A DNA stretch of 64,000 nt from Diphasiastrum complanatum (lineage: Eukaryota; Streptophyta; Lycopodiopsida; Lycopodiales; Lycopodiaceae). The notes beneath the pieces were generated by a model. The model did not search any database. It was not told the DNA's origin and saw only the letters and a program-made list of their open reading frames with translations. The translations under genes were made by a program, and so were the position numbers. Location of the stretch: positions 1-64,000 of the forward strand of contig MU831904.1 of NCBI GenBank assembly GCA_029204225.1. The letters run 5' to 3'. This document shows, piece by piece, positions 41,931-52,304 of the stretch (position 1 is its first letter; every line of letters begins with the position of its first letter).

Positions 41931-42753
41931 GTACAAAAAGGACCAAAAGTGGATCTTAATCTGATCCTCAAGAGGGATTGGTTGTCAGATTACTTGATCT
42001 ATCAATCTACTTGAGATTAAGATCAATCTAGATCAATTCTAGACATAAAATCTTAACAAGAACAATCATTAATTGAAGGTAGGTGTACTTTCTAATTTCC
42101 CACGTGTGAAACCCTGTATGAGTATGGACTCCAATCAGAAAATCAAGTACACATTGATAGCACCTCAAAACAATCAAAACAAATGTAGACAAATGGAGAG
42201 AATCACTCAAAATTGCTTCCAAAACCAAGATTGGTGTCTCACAATGATTATGGCCAAATGCGGCTCTATATATACAATAAGTGGGAGCTCGTGGTACTGA
42301 TCATCCCTTTGATCCCACATGTGTGAAGGTGCTTTGTCATATTATGATTCATCATGCAAAACTGACACTTGGACAAAACCTTCTATTTTGAGCACTTTTG
42401 GTCCATTTTCCTTCTATATGGAGATCTACTTGAAAATATTCTAGAAGTCAAAATTCGTCTACTTCAGCTTATTCCACACATGTGAGCTGTCCTCTACACA
42501 TGGGATTTGACACCTAACCAAAGGATGTGGCTCATGCAATCAAAAGATTGATGCCATGTGTCATATGTCTAGAAAACCAGTTTTTGGCCTTTTTAGCCAC
42601 TAGAACTTGAATTAAATCATATGTACAACCTATATGATTAAGATACATGACAAGTACACTGTTTTCACACGTGGGAACAGACTCCACACATGTGTAATCA
42701 TCCTATATACAAGATTTTTGGCCTCTACCAAGCTTATTTTTGCATTTTTCACA
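41931..42753 (-). repeat. 3' LTR of J
   Basis: 823 bp, plus-strand termini TGTGGAAA and TTTTTCACA. TATA box (GTATATATAG on the minus strand) at about 42265-42276. Several CACATGTG/CACACGTG palindromes occur (about 42311, 42475, 42665, 42690). The polypurine tract TTTTGAGGAG (minus) lies at 42754-42763. Confidence 0.95.
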
Positions 42754-42765
42754 CTCCTCAAAAAT

Positions 42766-44196
42766 CTAGTTTGGTAAATCTAGCATAGATCTATCTATAA
42801 TACCAAGGGCCAATCTTAATTTTATAAATGGATATTTAGGCAATGCCTTGGTGAGTATATCAGCAATGCAATTTGATGATGAAACATGAATAAGCTTGAT
42901 CTCCTTTGCTTGCACTTTCTCTCTCACGAAATGATGTGCAATCTCGATGTGCTTTGTTCGAGCATGGAAGACTGGATTGTTTGCAAGTTGTTGAGCTGCT
43001 TGATTGTCACAATATATGCATGGAATGTCTTCATCCTTGATCACATGTAGCTCCTCCAAAAGCCTTTTAAGCCAAAGAACCTCCTTTGTTGTTGTTGTCA
43101 TAGCTTTATATTCGGATTCTGTTGATGAAAGAGAGATGGTATCTTGCTTTTTGGAAAGCCAAGATGTAACTCCTCCACATAAGAATGTAGCAAATGCACT
43201 TATGGATCTTCTATCCATCTTGTCACCTACAAAACTTGAGTCTAAATATGCTCGCAAACAAATATTAGTCCTTTCATAAACTACTCCAAAATCTTTTGTA
43301 GCCGAGATGTACCTTAACACCCTTTTTGCTCCTTTCCAATGACACATTAATGGACATTGCATGTATTGACTCAACTTGCCAACACAAAAACTAAGATCTG
43401 GTCTAGTGATAGTTAAGTATATCAAGGAACCAATAAGCATTCTATAGGTAGTGATGTCCTTAAAAGATGCTTCATCACTTTCCTTAGAACCTTTTACACT
43501 TAGTTCCATAGGAGTTTCAACTCCTTTACAATCAATCATGCCAAATCTTGCTAAGATTGATCTAGCATACTTAGATTGACATATGAATGTAAAATCATTA
43601 CTTCTAGTGACTTCTATTTTAATTATAACTTTAAGAAGTCCTAGATCTACCATCTTAAATTCACTAGACAAGGAAACTTTTACATTCTTAATGCCATCTA
43701 GATCATTTCCTGTGAGTATAATGTCATCAACATATAAAACTAAGATAATGATCTTTCCATCATTACATTTGTAGTACAATGATGGTTCAGAAGAACTTAC
43801 AACAAATCCAATGGAAATAAGATAGGAATGCAACCTAGAGTACCATGCTCTTGGTGCTTGCTTGAGTCCATAAAGACTCTTCTGCAGGAGACACACCTTG
43901 TCTTCTTTTCCATCTTTGATGAAGCCCTTGGGTTGGCACATGTAGATTTCCTCTTCCAAGAATCCATTCAAGAAAGCATTTGTCACATCAAGTTGGAAGA
44001 GCTCCCATTTGAAAGAAGTTGCAAGACATATGATTAATCTAATGGTCACAAGCTTCGCAACAGGTGCAAAGGTTTCATCATAATCTATGCCTTTGACTTG
44101 CAAAAAACCTTTTGCTACAAGTCTAGCTTTGTACTTATGAATGGAACCATCTTGATTATATTTCAATCTATATATCCATTTACAAGTAAGAGGCTT
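42766..44196 (-). CDS. J reverse transcriptase and RNase H
   Basis: The frame is open for 466 codons from an internal Met at 44166; the polyprotein itself is continuous back to the stop at about 44197. RT motifs: KARLVAKGFLQVKGIDY, TFAPVAKLVTIR, DVTNAFLNGFLEEEIYM, SLYGLKQAPRAWY and catalytic YVDD (about 43730). The connection FKMVDLGLLKVIIKIEV follows. RNase H carries AYLDSSF (first Asp), SLSSTESEYKAM (Glu) and CDNQAAQQLANNP (second Asp), ending ADILTKALPKYPF...LDLPN at 42766. All catalytic residues I can see are present, so this domain could be enzymatically competent if translated. Confidence 0.95.
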   Translation of the reverse strand, partial: KPLTCKWIYRLKYNQDGSIHKYKARLVAKGFLQVKGIDYDETFAPVAKLVTIRLIICLATSFKWELFQLDVTNAFLNGFLEEEIYMCQPKGFIKDGKEDKVCLLQKSLYGLKQAPRAWYSRLHSYLISIGFVVSSSEPSLYYKCNDGKIIILVLYVDDIILTGNDLDGIKNVKVSLSSEFKMVDLGLLKVIIKIEVTRSNDFTFICQSKYARSILARFGMIDCKGVETPMELSVKGSKESDEASFKDITTYRMLIGSLIYLTITRPDLSFCVGKLSQYMQCPLMCHWKGAKRVLRYISATKDFGVVYERTNICLRAYLDSSFVGDKMDRRSISAFATFLCGGVTSWLSKKQDTISLSSTESEYKAMTTTTKEVLWLKRLLEELHVIKDEDIPCIYCDNQAAQQLANNPVFHARTKHIEIAHHFVREKVQAKEIKLIHVSSSNCIADILTKALPKYPFIKLRLALGIIDRSMLDLPN

Positions 44197-45412
44197 CTTT
44201 CAATAAGGTAAATCAACAAGTTTCCAAGTTTGATTTTCCATTAATGCATCAAACTCTACTTGCACAGATTTCCTCCAATATTGAGACTTATTTGCTTCCT
44301 CAAAACTAGTTGGTTCTTCAAGAATAGTAGTCAAGAAAGTATAAGAGTTGAGTAGTTGAGAATCTTCCCTTTGCTCCCCTTTGTCACTATAAGTGAGCCT
44401 TGATGGCTCAATCCTTGTCCTTGTTGATCTTCTTGGCACCCTTGGACTTGGAGTAGGTTCCACTTGGTCTTCATCTTCATGAAGCTCCTCCTCGGCCATA
44501 GCATGATCTTTGACAAGTTGAGTGTTGTTGGAAGTCACCTTTCCTTTGGCTTGGAGAGATTCATCAAAAAGTACATCTCTACTAGCAACAACTTTTTTTG
44601 TAATAGGATCATATATCCTATAGGCTTTCTTACTTTCACTATAACCAACAAAGATGCCTTTGAAAGAAGTGGCATCTTCCTTTTTCCTTGTTTCTAAAGG
44701 AATATGTACATAACAAGTACATCCAAAAACTTTCAAATCACTAAGATTTGGCTTTTTGCCAGACAATACTTCATAAGGTGTAAGTCCTTTAATGGCAGTA
44801 TTAGTCATTCTATTACAAAGAAAATTTGCACATAAAATAGCTTCTCCCCAAAATGAAATAGAAAGAGATGCATCTAATCTCATAGCTTTAGCACACTCAC
44901 ATAGTGTCCTATTCTTTCTCTCAGCTACTCCATTTTGTTGTGGAGTATATGTACAAGTAAACTCTCTCTTTATGCCATTAGTTTCACAAAACTCTTTCAT
45001 CCTATTGGAGATGTACTCCCCTCCATTATCACTTCTTAATACTTTCAAGCTAGTATTAAGTTGCTTTTCCACAAGAGTTTTGAACTTTACAAAGGACTCA
45101 AAAACTTCATTTTTCTTAGACAAGAGATAAACCCAAGAGTATCTTGATTTATCATCAATAAAAGTGACATACATTAGAGCTTCACCATTTGATTCATGTG
45201 AAAATGAATGAACATCCGAGTGTATAAGGCTAAGAGGAGAGTTAGATCTTATCAAAGATCTCTTGAAAGGAAGCTTATGAGATTTGGAGAGTCCACAAGC
45301 TTCACAAAGCTTGCCACACTTGGGTATGGTTTTGGGAAGTCCTCTTGCTAGCTCCTTTGTCACCATGGTCTCCATAGCTTTGTAGTTAGGATGGCCTAAC
45401 CTTTTGTGCCAT
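44197..45412 (-). CDS. J pre-integrase, integrase and linker
   Basis: 391 codons open from 45375, between the two stops. The pre-integrase segment begins LWHKRLGHPNYKAM just after the first stop, then CEACGLSKSHKLPF. Integrase core: LIHSDV (Asp, about 45225), RSDNGGEYISNRM (second Asp, about 45035), QNGVAERKN (Glu, about 44935). C-terminal motifs: FGCTCYVHIPLETRKKED, FVGYSESKKAYRIYD, VVASRDVLFDE. The linker ends with TPSPRVPRRSTRTRIEPSRL, then KLVDLPY before TGA at about 44197, which interrupts the first RT motifs. Confidence 0.94.
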
Positions 45413-46725
45413 AATTACACTTGAGTGAGCTCCTCCCTTGCCATGTTCACACGTCCAACCATCACATTAGCATCCAATTTGAATAACCTCCCTTGATTGA
45501 AACCACTAGCAATACATTTTTCATCTTTCAAGATAGAACATGCTCCATGCTTGAAATGTACATCTAATCCACTATCCATAAGTTGTCCTACACTCAACAA
45601 GTTCTTTGTAATTAAAGGTACATAAAGAACATTGTCTAGATCTACTTTTTTAGATGATCCTAGACATAAAGGAATGGATCCAACACCTACAATCTCACAT
45701 TCTTGATCACTTGCAGTGAAGATAAATCTCTTAGAACTATTGTAAGAAAGTAGATTAGAAAAGTAGTCTTTTTGGTGAGTCACGTGAGAGCTTGCCCCAC
45801 TATCAATCCACCAAGTGTCTTGATTAGATGTTTGTGGTGAGGATACCATCAAAGATAGATTGCCTTCTTCCTCCTCCTCAAGCACAAGATTGCCTTGATT
45901 GTCCTTCTCTTGGGCATTCTTCTTCTTGTACCACTCGGATGCAAAATGTCCCTTTTTTTCACAAAAGAAACACTTTAGCTTCTTCTTGTCCTTCTTGCTC
46001 TTGCCTTTGGAACTTGATGCTCCATCTTTGCTCTCCATCTCCATGTCTTGAGTCTTCTTGGATGGAAACTTCTTCTTCTTGCCTTTCAAAGAAAAGTTAG
46101 CTTTTTCATCACCATCATTCAAAGATAAGGAAGTCATCCTACTTTTGATATGAAACATTCTACTCTCCTCACTAACAAGCACACTTTGAAGTTTTTCAAT
46201 ACTAGGAAGTGAATCTTGAATAGCAAAGGTTTGAACAAGATTGGAATAATCATCTCCTAATCCATTCGAAATGATTTGAACTAATTCATCATCTTTGATT
46301 TTATCATCTATAGAAGACAACTCTTTATTCAAAGATTTGATCCTAAAGACATAATTTTGGGCACTTTCACTACTTCCTTTCATGCTTTTAAGGATTTGAT
46401 TCCTAAGCATGAGTATCCTTGAAGTGTTCTTGGATCCATAAATGGCTTTTAATGAATCCCATGCCTCTTTGGATGTGGTACAAGATGAGATTTCTTTCAA
46501 AAGTTCATTACTTACATTCATTTTTATGCAGTGTAATGCAACTCTACATCTCTTTTTGTACTTAGCCAATTCCACTCCTCCTTGAGGTTCTACTTCCACC
46601 TCAAGTACTATGTCATAAAGATCATGAAGTACAAGCAAAGACTCCATTCGAACTATCCAAGTAGCATAATTAGTGGATGTAAGTCTTTCACTAGCTTCAA
46701 GCAAAAAACCACCCATTGATGCCAT
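45413..46725 (-). CDS. J gag and aspartic protease
   Basis: I choose the ATG at 46725 (MASMGGFLLEAS) because it matches gag starts of B1, B2 and F; the open frame extends further to 46797. UBN2 core: NYATWIVRMESLL, TSKEAWDSLKAIYGSKN, IISNGLGDDYSNLV. The knuckle CFFCEKKGHFASEW (about 45932-45975) has Trp in place of the last Cys, losing one zinc ligand. Protease: WWIDSGASSHVTHQKDYF (about 45775-45815), VGVGSIPL, YVPLITKNLLSVGQL. A TAA at about 45413 follows LTQV and precedes pre-integrase. Confidence 0.94.
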
Positions 46726-47316
46726 TTTTGAATGTGAAAAAGCACTAGAAACTCTTATGGTGTCTCTAAGAGATCTGAACCTAAAGTCTTCTAGCAATTT
46801 AGAAAGCTTATAGACTCAATCCTATCACTCATGAACCAATCTAGAATGATGGAAATTTAGATTCTAGTCTCAACCTTGCAAAATCACTCCTTAATCTATG
46901 ATTTTTAGCAATTTCTCTCTTCAACTTCAACATACAATAAAAAAATCAGAGTAGATCAATTAATGCACGTCATTCAAGCTTCAATTTTAATTTTTTGGCT
47001 AATCTAATCCAAGAACTAATCAAGGGATTAGACTCTCTGTAGAAAATGCTTGATTTTGCACCAAAAATCACTCAAATTGGGTATGTGAGTCAAATTCTAC
47101 AAATTTTTGAAATTTCTCAGTAAAAAATGGAACTGTACGGCCTCACATGTGTGAAAAGGGTTCCTACAGCCCACAACAAGTTCTGGACCAAAAAATTTGA
47201 GAATAGCTATCAAATCCAACTCGCTACACAAAATTTGACTAGTTTCCAAAAAACTGCTAAATTTTGGCTTTGATTTGGATTAACCCTATCAATCTCAACA
47301 AAACCTCTTGTACTAG
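46726..47316 (-). other. Untranslated leader of J
   Basis: About 590 bp between PBS and gag start. It contains CTCACATGTGTGAA near 47142. No coding sequence. Confidence 0.75.
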
Positions 47317-47328
47317 GCTCTGATACCA
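47317..47328 (-). other. Primer-binding site of J
   Basis: Minus-strand TGGTATCAGAGC adjoining the 5' LTR end at 47329; matches initiator tRNA-Met. Confidence 0.95.
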
Positions 47329-48155
47329 TGTGGAAACAGTACAAAAAGGACCAAGAGTGGATCTTAATCTGATCCTCAAGAGGGATTGGTTGCCAGATTA
47401 CTTGATCTATCAATCTACTTGAGATTAAGATCAATATATCAATTCTAGACACAAAATCCTAACAAGAACAATCATTAATTGAAGGTAGGTGTACTTTCTA
47501 GTTTCCCACGTGTGAAACCCTGTCTGAGTACTCCAACCTGAAAATCAAGTACACATTGATAGCACCTCAAAACAATCAAAACAAATATAGACAAATGGAG
47601 AGAATCACTCAAAATTGCTTCCAAAACCAAGATTGGTGTCTCACAATGATTATGGCCAAATGTGGCTCTATATATACAATAAGTGGGAGCTCGTGGTACT
47701 GATCATCCCTTTGATCCCACATGTGTGAAGGTGCTTTGTCATATGATGATTCATCATGCAAAACTGACACTTGGACAAAACCTTCTATTTTGAGCACTTT
47801 TGGTCCATTTTCCTTCTATATGGAGATCTACTTGAAAATTTTCCAGCAGTCAAAATTAGTTTGCTTCGGCTTATTCCACACATGTGAGCTGTCCTCTACA
47901 CATGGGATGTGACACCTAACCAAAGGATGTGGCTCATGCAATCAATAGATTGATGCCATGTGTCATATGTCTAGAGAACTAGTTTTTGGCCTTTTTAGCC
48001 ACTAGAACTTGAATTAAATCATATGTACAACCTATATGATTATGGTACATGACAAGTAAACTATTTTCACACGTGGGAACAGACTCCACACATGTGTAAT
48101 CATCCTATATACAAGATTTTTGGCCTCTACCAAGCTTATTTTTGCATTTTTCACA
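47329..48155 (-). repeat. 5' LTR of J
   Basis: 827 bp, plus-strand termini TGTGGAAA and TTTTTCACA. TATA box at about 47665-47676. Matches 41931-42753 with a few percent difference, including a 4-bp indel near 47525. Confidence 0.95.
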
Positions 48156-49415
48156 CATCCAACTTATAAAGTTTGCCAAGTCTAGTGCCCTCAGCCACTG
48201 TCTTACCCTTCTTCTTGATGAAAATTCATTTGAAGCAAAGTCAACATTGAAACCATTGTCTACCATTTGGCCAACACTTAGTAGATTCTTTGTTATTGTA
48301 GAAATGTACAAAACACCTTCTATGTTGATCTTTTTGGAAGATCCTAAGCAAAGGGAAATGCTACCAACTCCTTCAATCTTACAAGCTTTATCATTTGCTG
48401 TATAGATAGACTTTATAGGTCCATCATAAGATAACAGAGAAGAGAAAAACTCCCTTTTGCTAGTCATGTGCGAACTAGCACCCGAGTCAATCCACCAAGG
48501 ATCTTCTCCTTTGAAGCTTGTTGAAGAAAATATGGACATCATGAGAGAGTCCTCATGTGAACTCTCCTCCTCCTCCTCTTTGCTCATGTTGGCTTTGCTT
48601 TGATCTTGCTTCCTCTTGAAGCATTCCGAGGCATAATGCCCCATCTTGCTACAATAGTAGCACTTCACCTTTGATTTGTCCTTCTTGACTTTGGTGGTTG
48701 ATGGAGATGCCTTTGAGGGTCCTTCTTGCTTTGAAGACTTCTTGAATGTTGATCCTTTGCCTTTGGACTTGCCTTTTCCTTTGGTGAAGAGAGCTTGGTC
48801 ATCTCCACCTTGTATGGAAAGCCTATGCATCCTCTCTTGCATTTGGCTCCTTCTTGATTCCTCGGCCATGAGTGTGCCTTGGAGTTCTTCAAGTATGGGT
48901 AGCTTACCCATAATTGCATATCCCTGAACCAAATTGTCAAATTCAAAGCTTAGTCCACTCAATATGAGTTGAACAAGCTCTTCCTTGATAGGATCACCTA
49001 TGAAGGCTAGCTCTTTGTTCAATTCCTTTACTCTTAGGACAAAAGTATGTGCACTCTCTCCTTTCTTTTGATAGCTTCTATAGATTTGATTATTCAAAGC
49101 TAACATTCTAGTTTGGTTCTTGGATTCGTAGACCTTTTGCAAAGTCTCCCAAGCATCTTGAGCCGAAGTGCAATCTCATACCTACCTTAAGAGTTCATTT
49201 GCAACATTCATTTTTATGCAATGTAGTGCAACATTGCACCTCTTGATGTATTTGGCTTTTTCTTGAGGATGAATAGGTTCACCCTCCTTACCATTTACAA
49301 TTTCCATCAGATCTTACATGATCATGATGGATTCCATTCTAATTTTCCATATGGAATAGTTAGTTTTGTTGAGCCTTTCATTAGTATCCAAAAGATATAC
49401 ATTTATAGATGCCAT
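48156..49415 (-). pseudogene. Element F gag and protease
   Basis: Gag starts at ATG 49415 (MASINVYLLDTNERLN). Stops occur at about 49316 and twice near 49180, then 345 codons are open from 49142. UBN2 features: KVYESKNQTRMLALNNQIY, LILSGLSFEFDNLV. The knuckle CYYCSKMGHYASECF (about 48620-48665) has all four ligands. Protease: WWIDSGASSHMTSKREFF (about 48460-48500), VGSISLCL, NLLSVGQMVDNGFNVDF. A frameshift near 48225 precedes the point where J is inserted (after KLYKLD). Confidence 0.9.
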
Positions 49416-50215
49416 CTAGTCTCCTAATCAAGGACTTGACACAAATGAAGGTTACTTCTATTGATTTGATTGAAGATATACCTTATCCCACTTATTAGGG
49501 ACCTAAAAAGATCAGTAATAGACTTCCTATAAAGATCTAAGAATGATCTTTAACAAAATCAAATCATAGAATACTAGAAACAATGCACTTGCTTGATTGA
49601 AGTAGACAATACTAGTAGAATTGCCCCTCTTTCTACAAAGAACATAAAAGCTTCCAAATGATTTGATCAAGAGTGAATTTCAGCAACCTAATATACTTCC
49701 AAAATCACTTGTAAAATATCTAAATGGAACTTAATGAAGATGCAACACAATCTACTATCCAATCACGAGCAAAAATTGATCAAAATTGATGAAAAATTGA
49801 TCTAATTTGGTGCATAAGTCAAGCAATGGTTGGACTGAACCTAAATCACTTTAGGAGGAGTCCTCTACACCTTAGAATAGCCCTGAAGAGTCCCTAAAAC
49901 TCTGATCTTCCCTCTCCTTGAATGCTAGAAAGCCTCCTCTATGAAATCACCTCCAAAACTCGCTTAGAAATCAATGCTTGGAGCAAGCAAAGCTTGCTAT
50001 CTTGGTAATGTGAATTGAATTCAACTTTGCCTTTGGTTTTAGACACCTAAACACCTGCAAATTAAGTCACACAACACCAATCTTTAATGTATTTGACTCA
50101 CTTTGAGTTCTAGAATCAATGCTAGATGCTAAGATCCAATCTACACAAGATTTAGATCAAAAATTGTGATCAAATTGAATGAAAACCAAGGATTTAGCTC
50201 ATTTCAGCCTTTAGG
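49416..50215 (-). other. Untranslated leader of F
   Basis: About 800 bp between PBS and gag, non-coding, comparable in length with the B leaders. Confidence 0.65.
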
Positions 50216-50227
50216 CTCTGATACCAT
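50216..50227 (-). other. Primer-binding site of F
   Basis: Minus-strand TGGTATCAGAGC abutting the LTR end at 50228. Confidence 0.94.
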
Positions 50228-50908
50228 GTTAAAATTACAGAAAATAAGGATCCTAAAACACTTGAAATGATGAGAAAAACAATATATTATGATCTCATAA
50301 TATTAGCACAAGTTGAACCATCAAAATCCATCAAAAATCTATGCTTGAACCTCACTAAATGGCCCAAATCCTTGAAGAAGCCTTCACACGTGTGAAAGTA
50401 CGGCCTCCCACAGTCTGAGTACTATACACCAGACCTACATTCAATCCTATAATCATTATTAATCACAAGAACGTAAACAATTATGAACATAGAGAGCAAT
50501 TGCACCATTATGAGAGAAAAATCATGAAATTGCTTGATTGATTTTGGTGAGATATCATCACCTATATATACACGATCCATCACGGTTTTGGGCAGGTATG
50601 AGTAGCCCTAAACCTATCCCTAATGCTAGTTTTGGTGGATCTTTCATCCCTACCAAGTTAGGGTTGGAATCTTGGAGATCCCTCAACAATGCAAAAACTA
50701 CCAAAAATAGCTCCTATTTTTTCTCTCTTGTATCTAAGCATAATTTGGACTCATTCCAAAGGTTCTAACACTTAGATCTACTTGAGAATATCCTTATGAA
50801 TGGAATACTATGCTATTTAGCACGTGTGACAAGCCACATCATGACCATCTAACTATTTACAAGTCACATGACCAAAACTAGTCAAGCTAGAATTGTGAAT
50901 TTTTAACA
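50228..50908 (-). repeat. 5' LTR of element F
   Basis: 681 bp with plus-strand termini TGTTAAAATTAC and TTTTTAACA. TATA-like CTATATATAC at about 50562-50571 and CACACGTGTG at 50395-50404. No partner LTR survives in the window. Confidence 0.88.
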
Positions 50909-51279
50909 AAATCAATATCTTAGTGTGTTGATCAAGTTGGTTCAATACTAGGTAAACTTGGCATCCTAGTTTTGTGTATTTTCTAAGAATGCAATTAACT
51001 CTTCACACCATAACTTGATTTGGTCACTTGATGGATAGTTTGAGAGCTTAAGCAAGAGTGTGTTCAAGTCGGTTTGAGTTTGTAGTCCATTCTTAGTGTG
51101 TGCAAAGTATTGCATATGTTTCAATCTTCCTTTCTATGCTTGGAAAACATCTAGGTTCAAGATCGAAGTGTTTTAGGGTCCTAGATCTTCATAGATCTCC
51201 TTATCCATCATTTGTTGAGAGAAAAGTGAGTGCTAGGTGCATTAGGACATAGCCTAAAAGTTGAAGAATCATTAGATTC

Positions 51280-51859
51280 ATGGCTTCCAATGGTGGGATC
51301 ATGTTAGGACCTAATGATAGGTTGAGTTCATCAAACTACTCTACTTGGAAAGTGAGGATGGAGTCCTTACTTGTGTTGAATGATCTCATGGACGTAGTTG
51401 CAGGAATTGAAGAGAGACCCCCCATACTTCAAAAGCAACCAAGGTTTTATAGTAAGGCTACAAGGGCTCTTCATATCATTAAAATGAATGTTACCAATGA
51501 ACTTCTCAAGGAAGTTGGTGAGAGTCAAAGTGTAAGCGAGGCATGGAATGCCTTGAAGAAGCCCTTTGAATCAAAGTCCACATCTAGGGTATTGACCCTA
51601 AGGAAGCAAATATTTTCTAGTAGGCAAAGAGAGGGTGAAAGTGCTCATGCATTTGTCTTGAGGGTTAAGTCCTTGAGTGATGCATCATCTAGCATGCATT
51701 GATGAAAGCATAAAAGATGGTGAAATAGTCCAAGTTATGTTGAATGGTTTTCTAGATGAACATGCTAACCTTTTGCAAATTTTTGCCATTAAAAGAGTCT
51801 TGCCAAGTGTGGGTGACTTGCAAGAAATCTTATTGGCTGAAGAACATAGGTTGCTATAA
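51280..51859 (+). pseudogene. Element K gag, first part
   Basis: Starts MASNGGIMLGPNDRLSSSNY, a position equivalent to the gag starts of B, F and J. UBN2 core VSEAWNALKKPFESKS and VMLNGFLDEHANLL. A frameshift near 51690 joins two frames (to 51702 and from 51677). It is interrupted at 51855 after AEEHRL by the solo LTR. Confidence 0.88.
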
Positions 51860-52304
51860 AGACCTCCTCCAATGATCCTATTCTAAGCATGCCAATCACA
51901 AGCACCACAAGGGAAACAAATCGTGGACAAACCAACCCAACCAAACCTAGATCGAACGGATCTAGCCCCCCAAGCTATGGATCACCAATCAATGCTCAAT
52001 AGGAGAGATGTCACTCCATCAGCATATTGGTATCATTGCCACAACCAAACATACACTAGTGAGAGACACTGTGACACCTCACTGAACACCTCTGCAACCT
52101 ATCTAGGCCACATCATCCAGTCACCCTACGACTCACTTATAGACCCATACAAATCCACCATCATGAGTTTAGGCCTACAACCATTAATTATGACCTTATA
52201 CACATAAGGGCTCCAATTCCCTTATAGTCACAATTAGCTTACGGGTTGTTGGTCTACTGATCCCTAGCATGGACACGCTCCCAAGACCAGTCATGGGCAT
52301 GACA
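51855..52304 (-). repeat. 450-bp solo LTR-like insertion with GTTGC target duplication
   Basis: Flanked by GTTGC at 51850-51854 and 52305-52309. Removing it restores the K gag reading (AEEHRL joined to QSKLDGASLQGG). On the minus strand it begins TGTCATGCCC, a common plant LTR start, and ends TTTATA, so the expected terminal CA appears as TA. Neither strand encodes a retroelement protein. A 94-codon plus-strand frame inside is probably fortuitous. Confidence 0.8.

Larger units (their letters stand above)
41931..48155 (-). mobile_element. Ty1/copia element J, full length, nearly intact
   Basis: 6225 bp with LTRs 41931-42753 (3') and 47329-48155 (5'), PBS, gag, protease, integrase, RT and RNase H in order. 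Flanking target duplication TATCC (41926-41930) and CATCC (48156-48160), one mismatch. Only two stop codons interrupt the main frame (about 45412 and 44197). The LTRs differ by about ten changes in their first 230 bases and three in another 200, so the insertion is not very recent but is the youngest-looking coding element here. It sits inside element F. Confidence 0.96.
40529..50908 (-). mobile_element. Ty1/copia element F, split by J
   Basis: Minus-strand order: 5' LTR 50908-50228, PBS 50227-50216, leader, gag from 49415, protease, then element J (48155-41931), then pre-integrase, integrase (41930-40776) and RT start (40754-40529), where it is truncated by H. The sequence KLYKLD on one side and TFVDTN on the other read through once J and one target duplication are removed. 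RT beyond TFAP, RNase H and the 3' LTR are missing. Confidence 0.88.

Noticed and set aside
51923..52207. 94-codon frame in the 450-bp insertion as cargo
   Set aside because: No domain; the insertion behaves as a solo LTR with target duplication.
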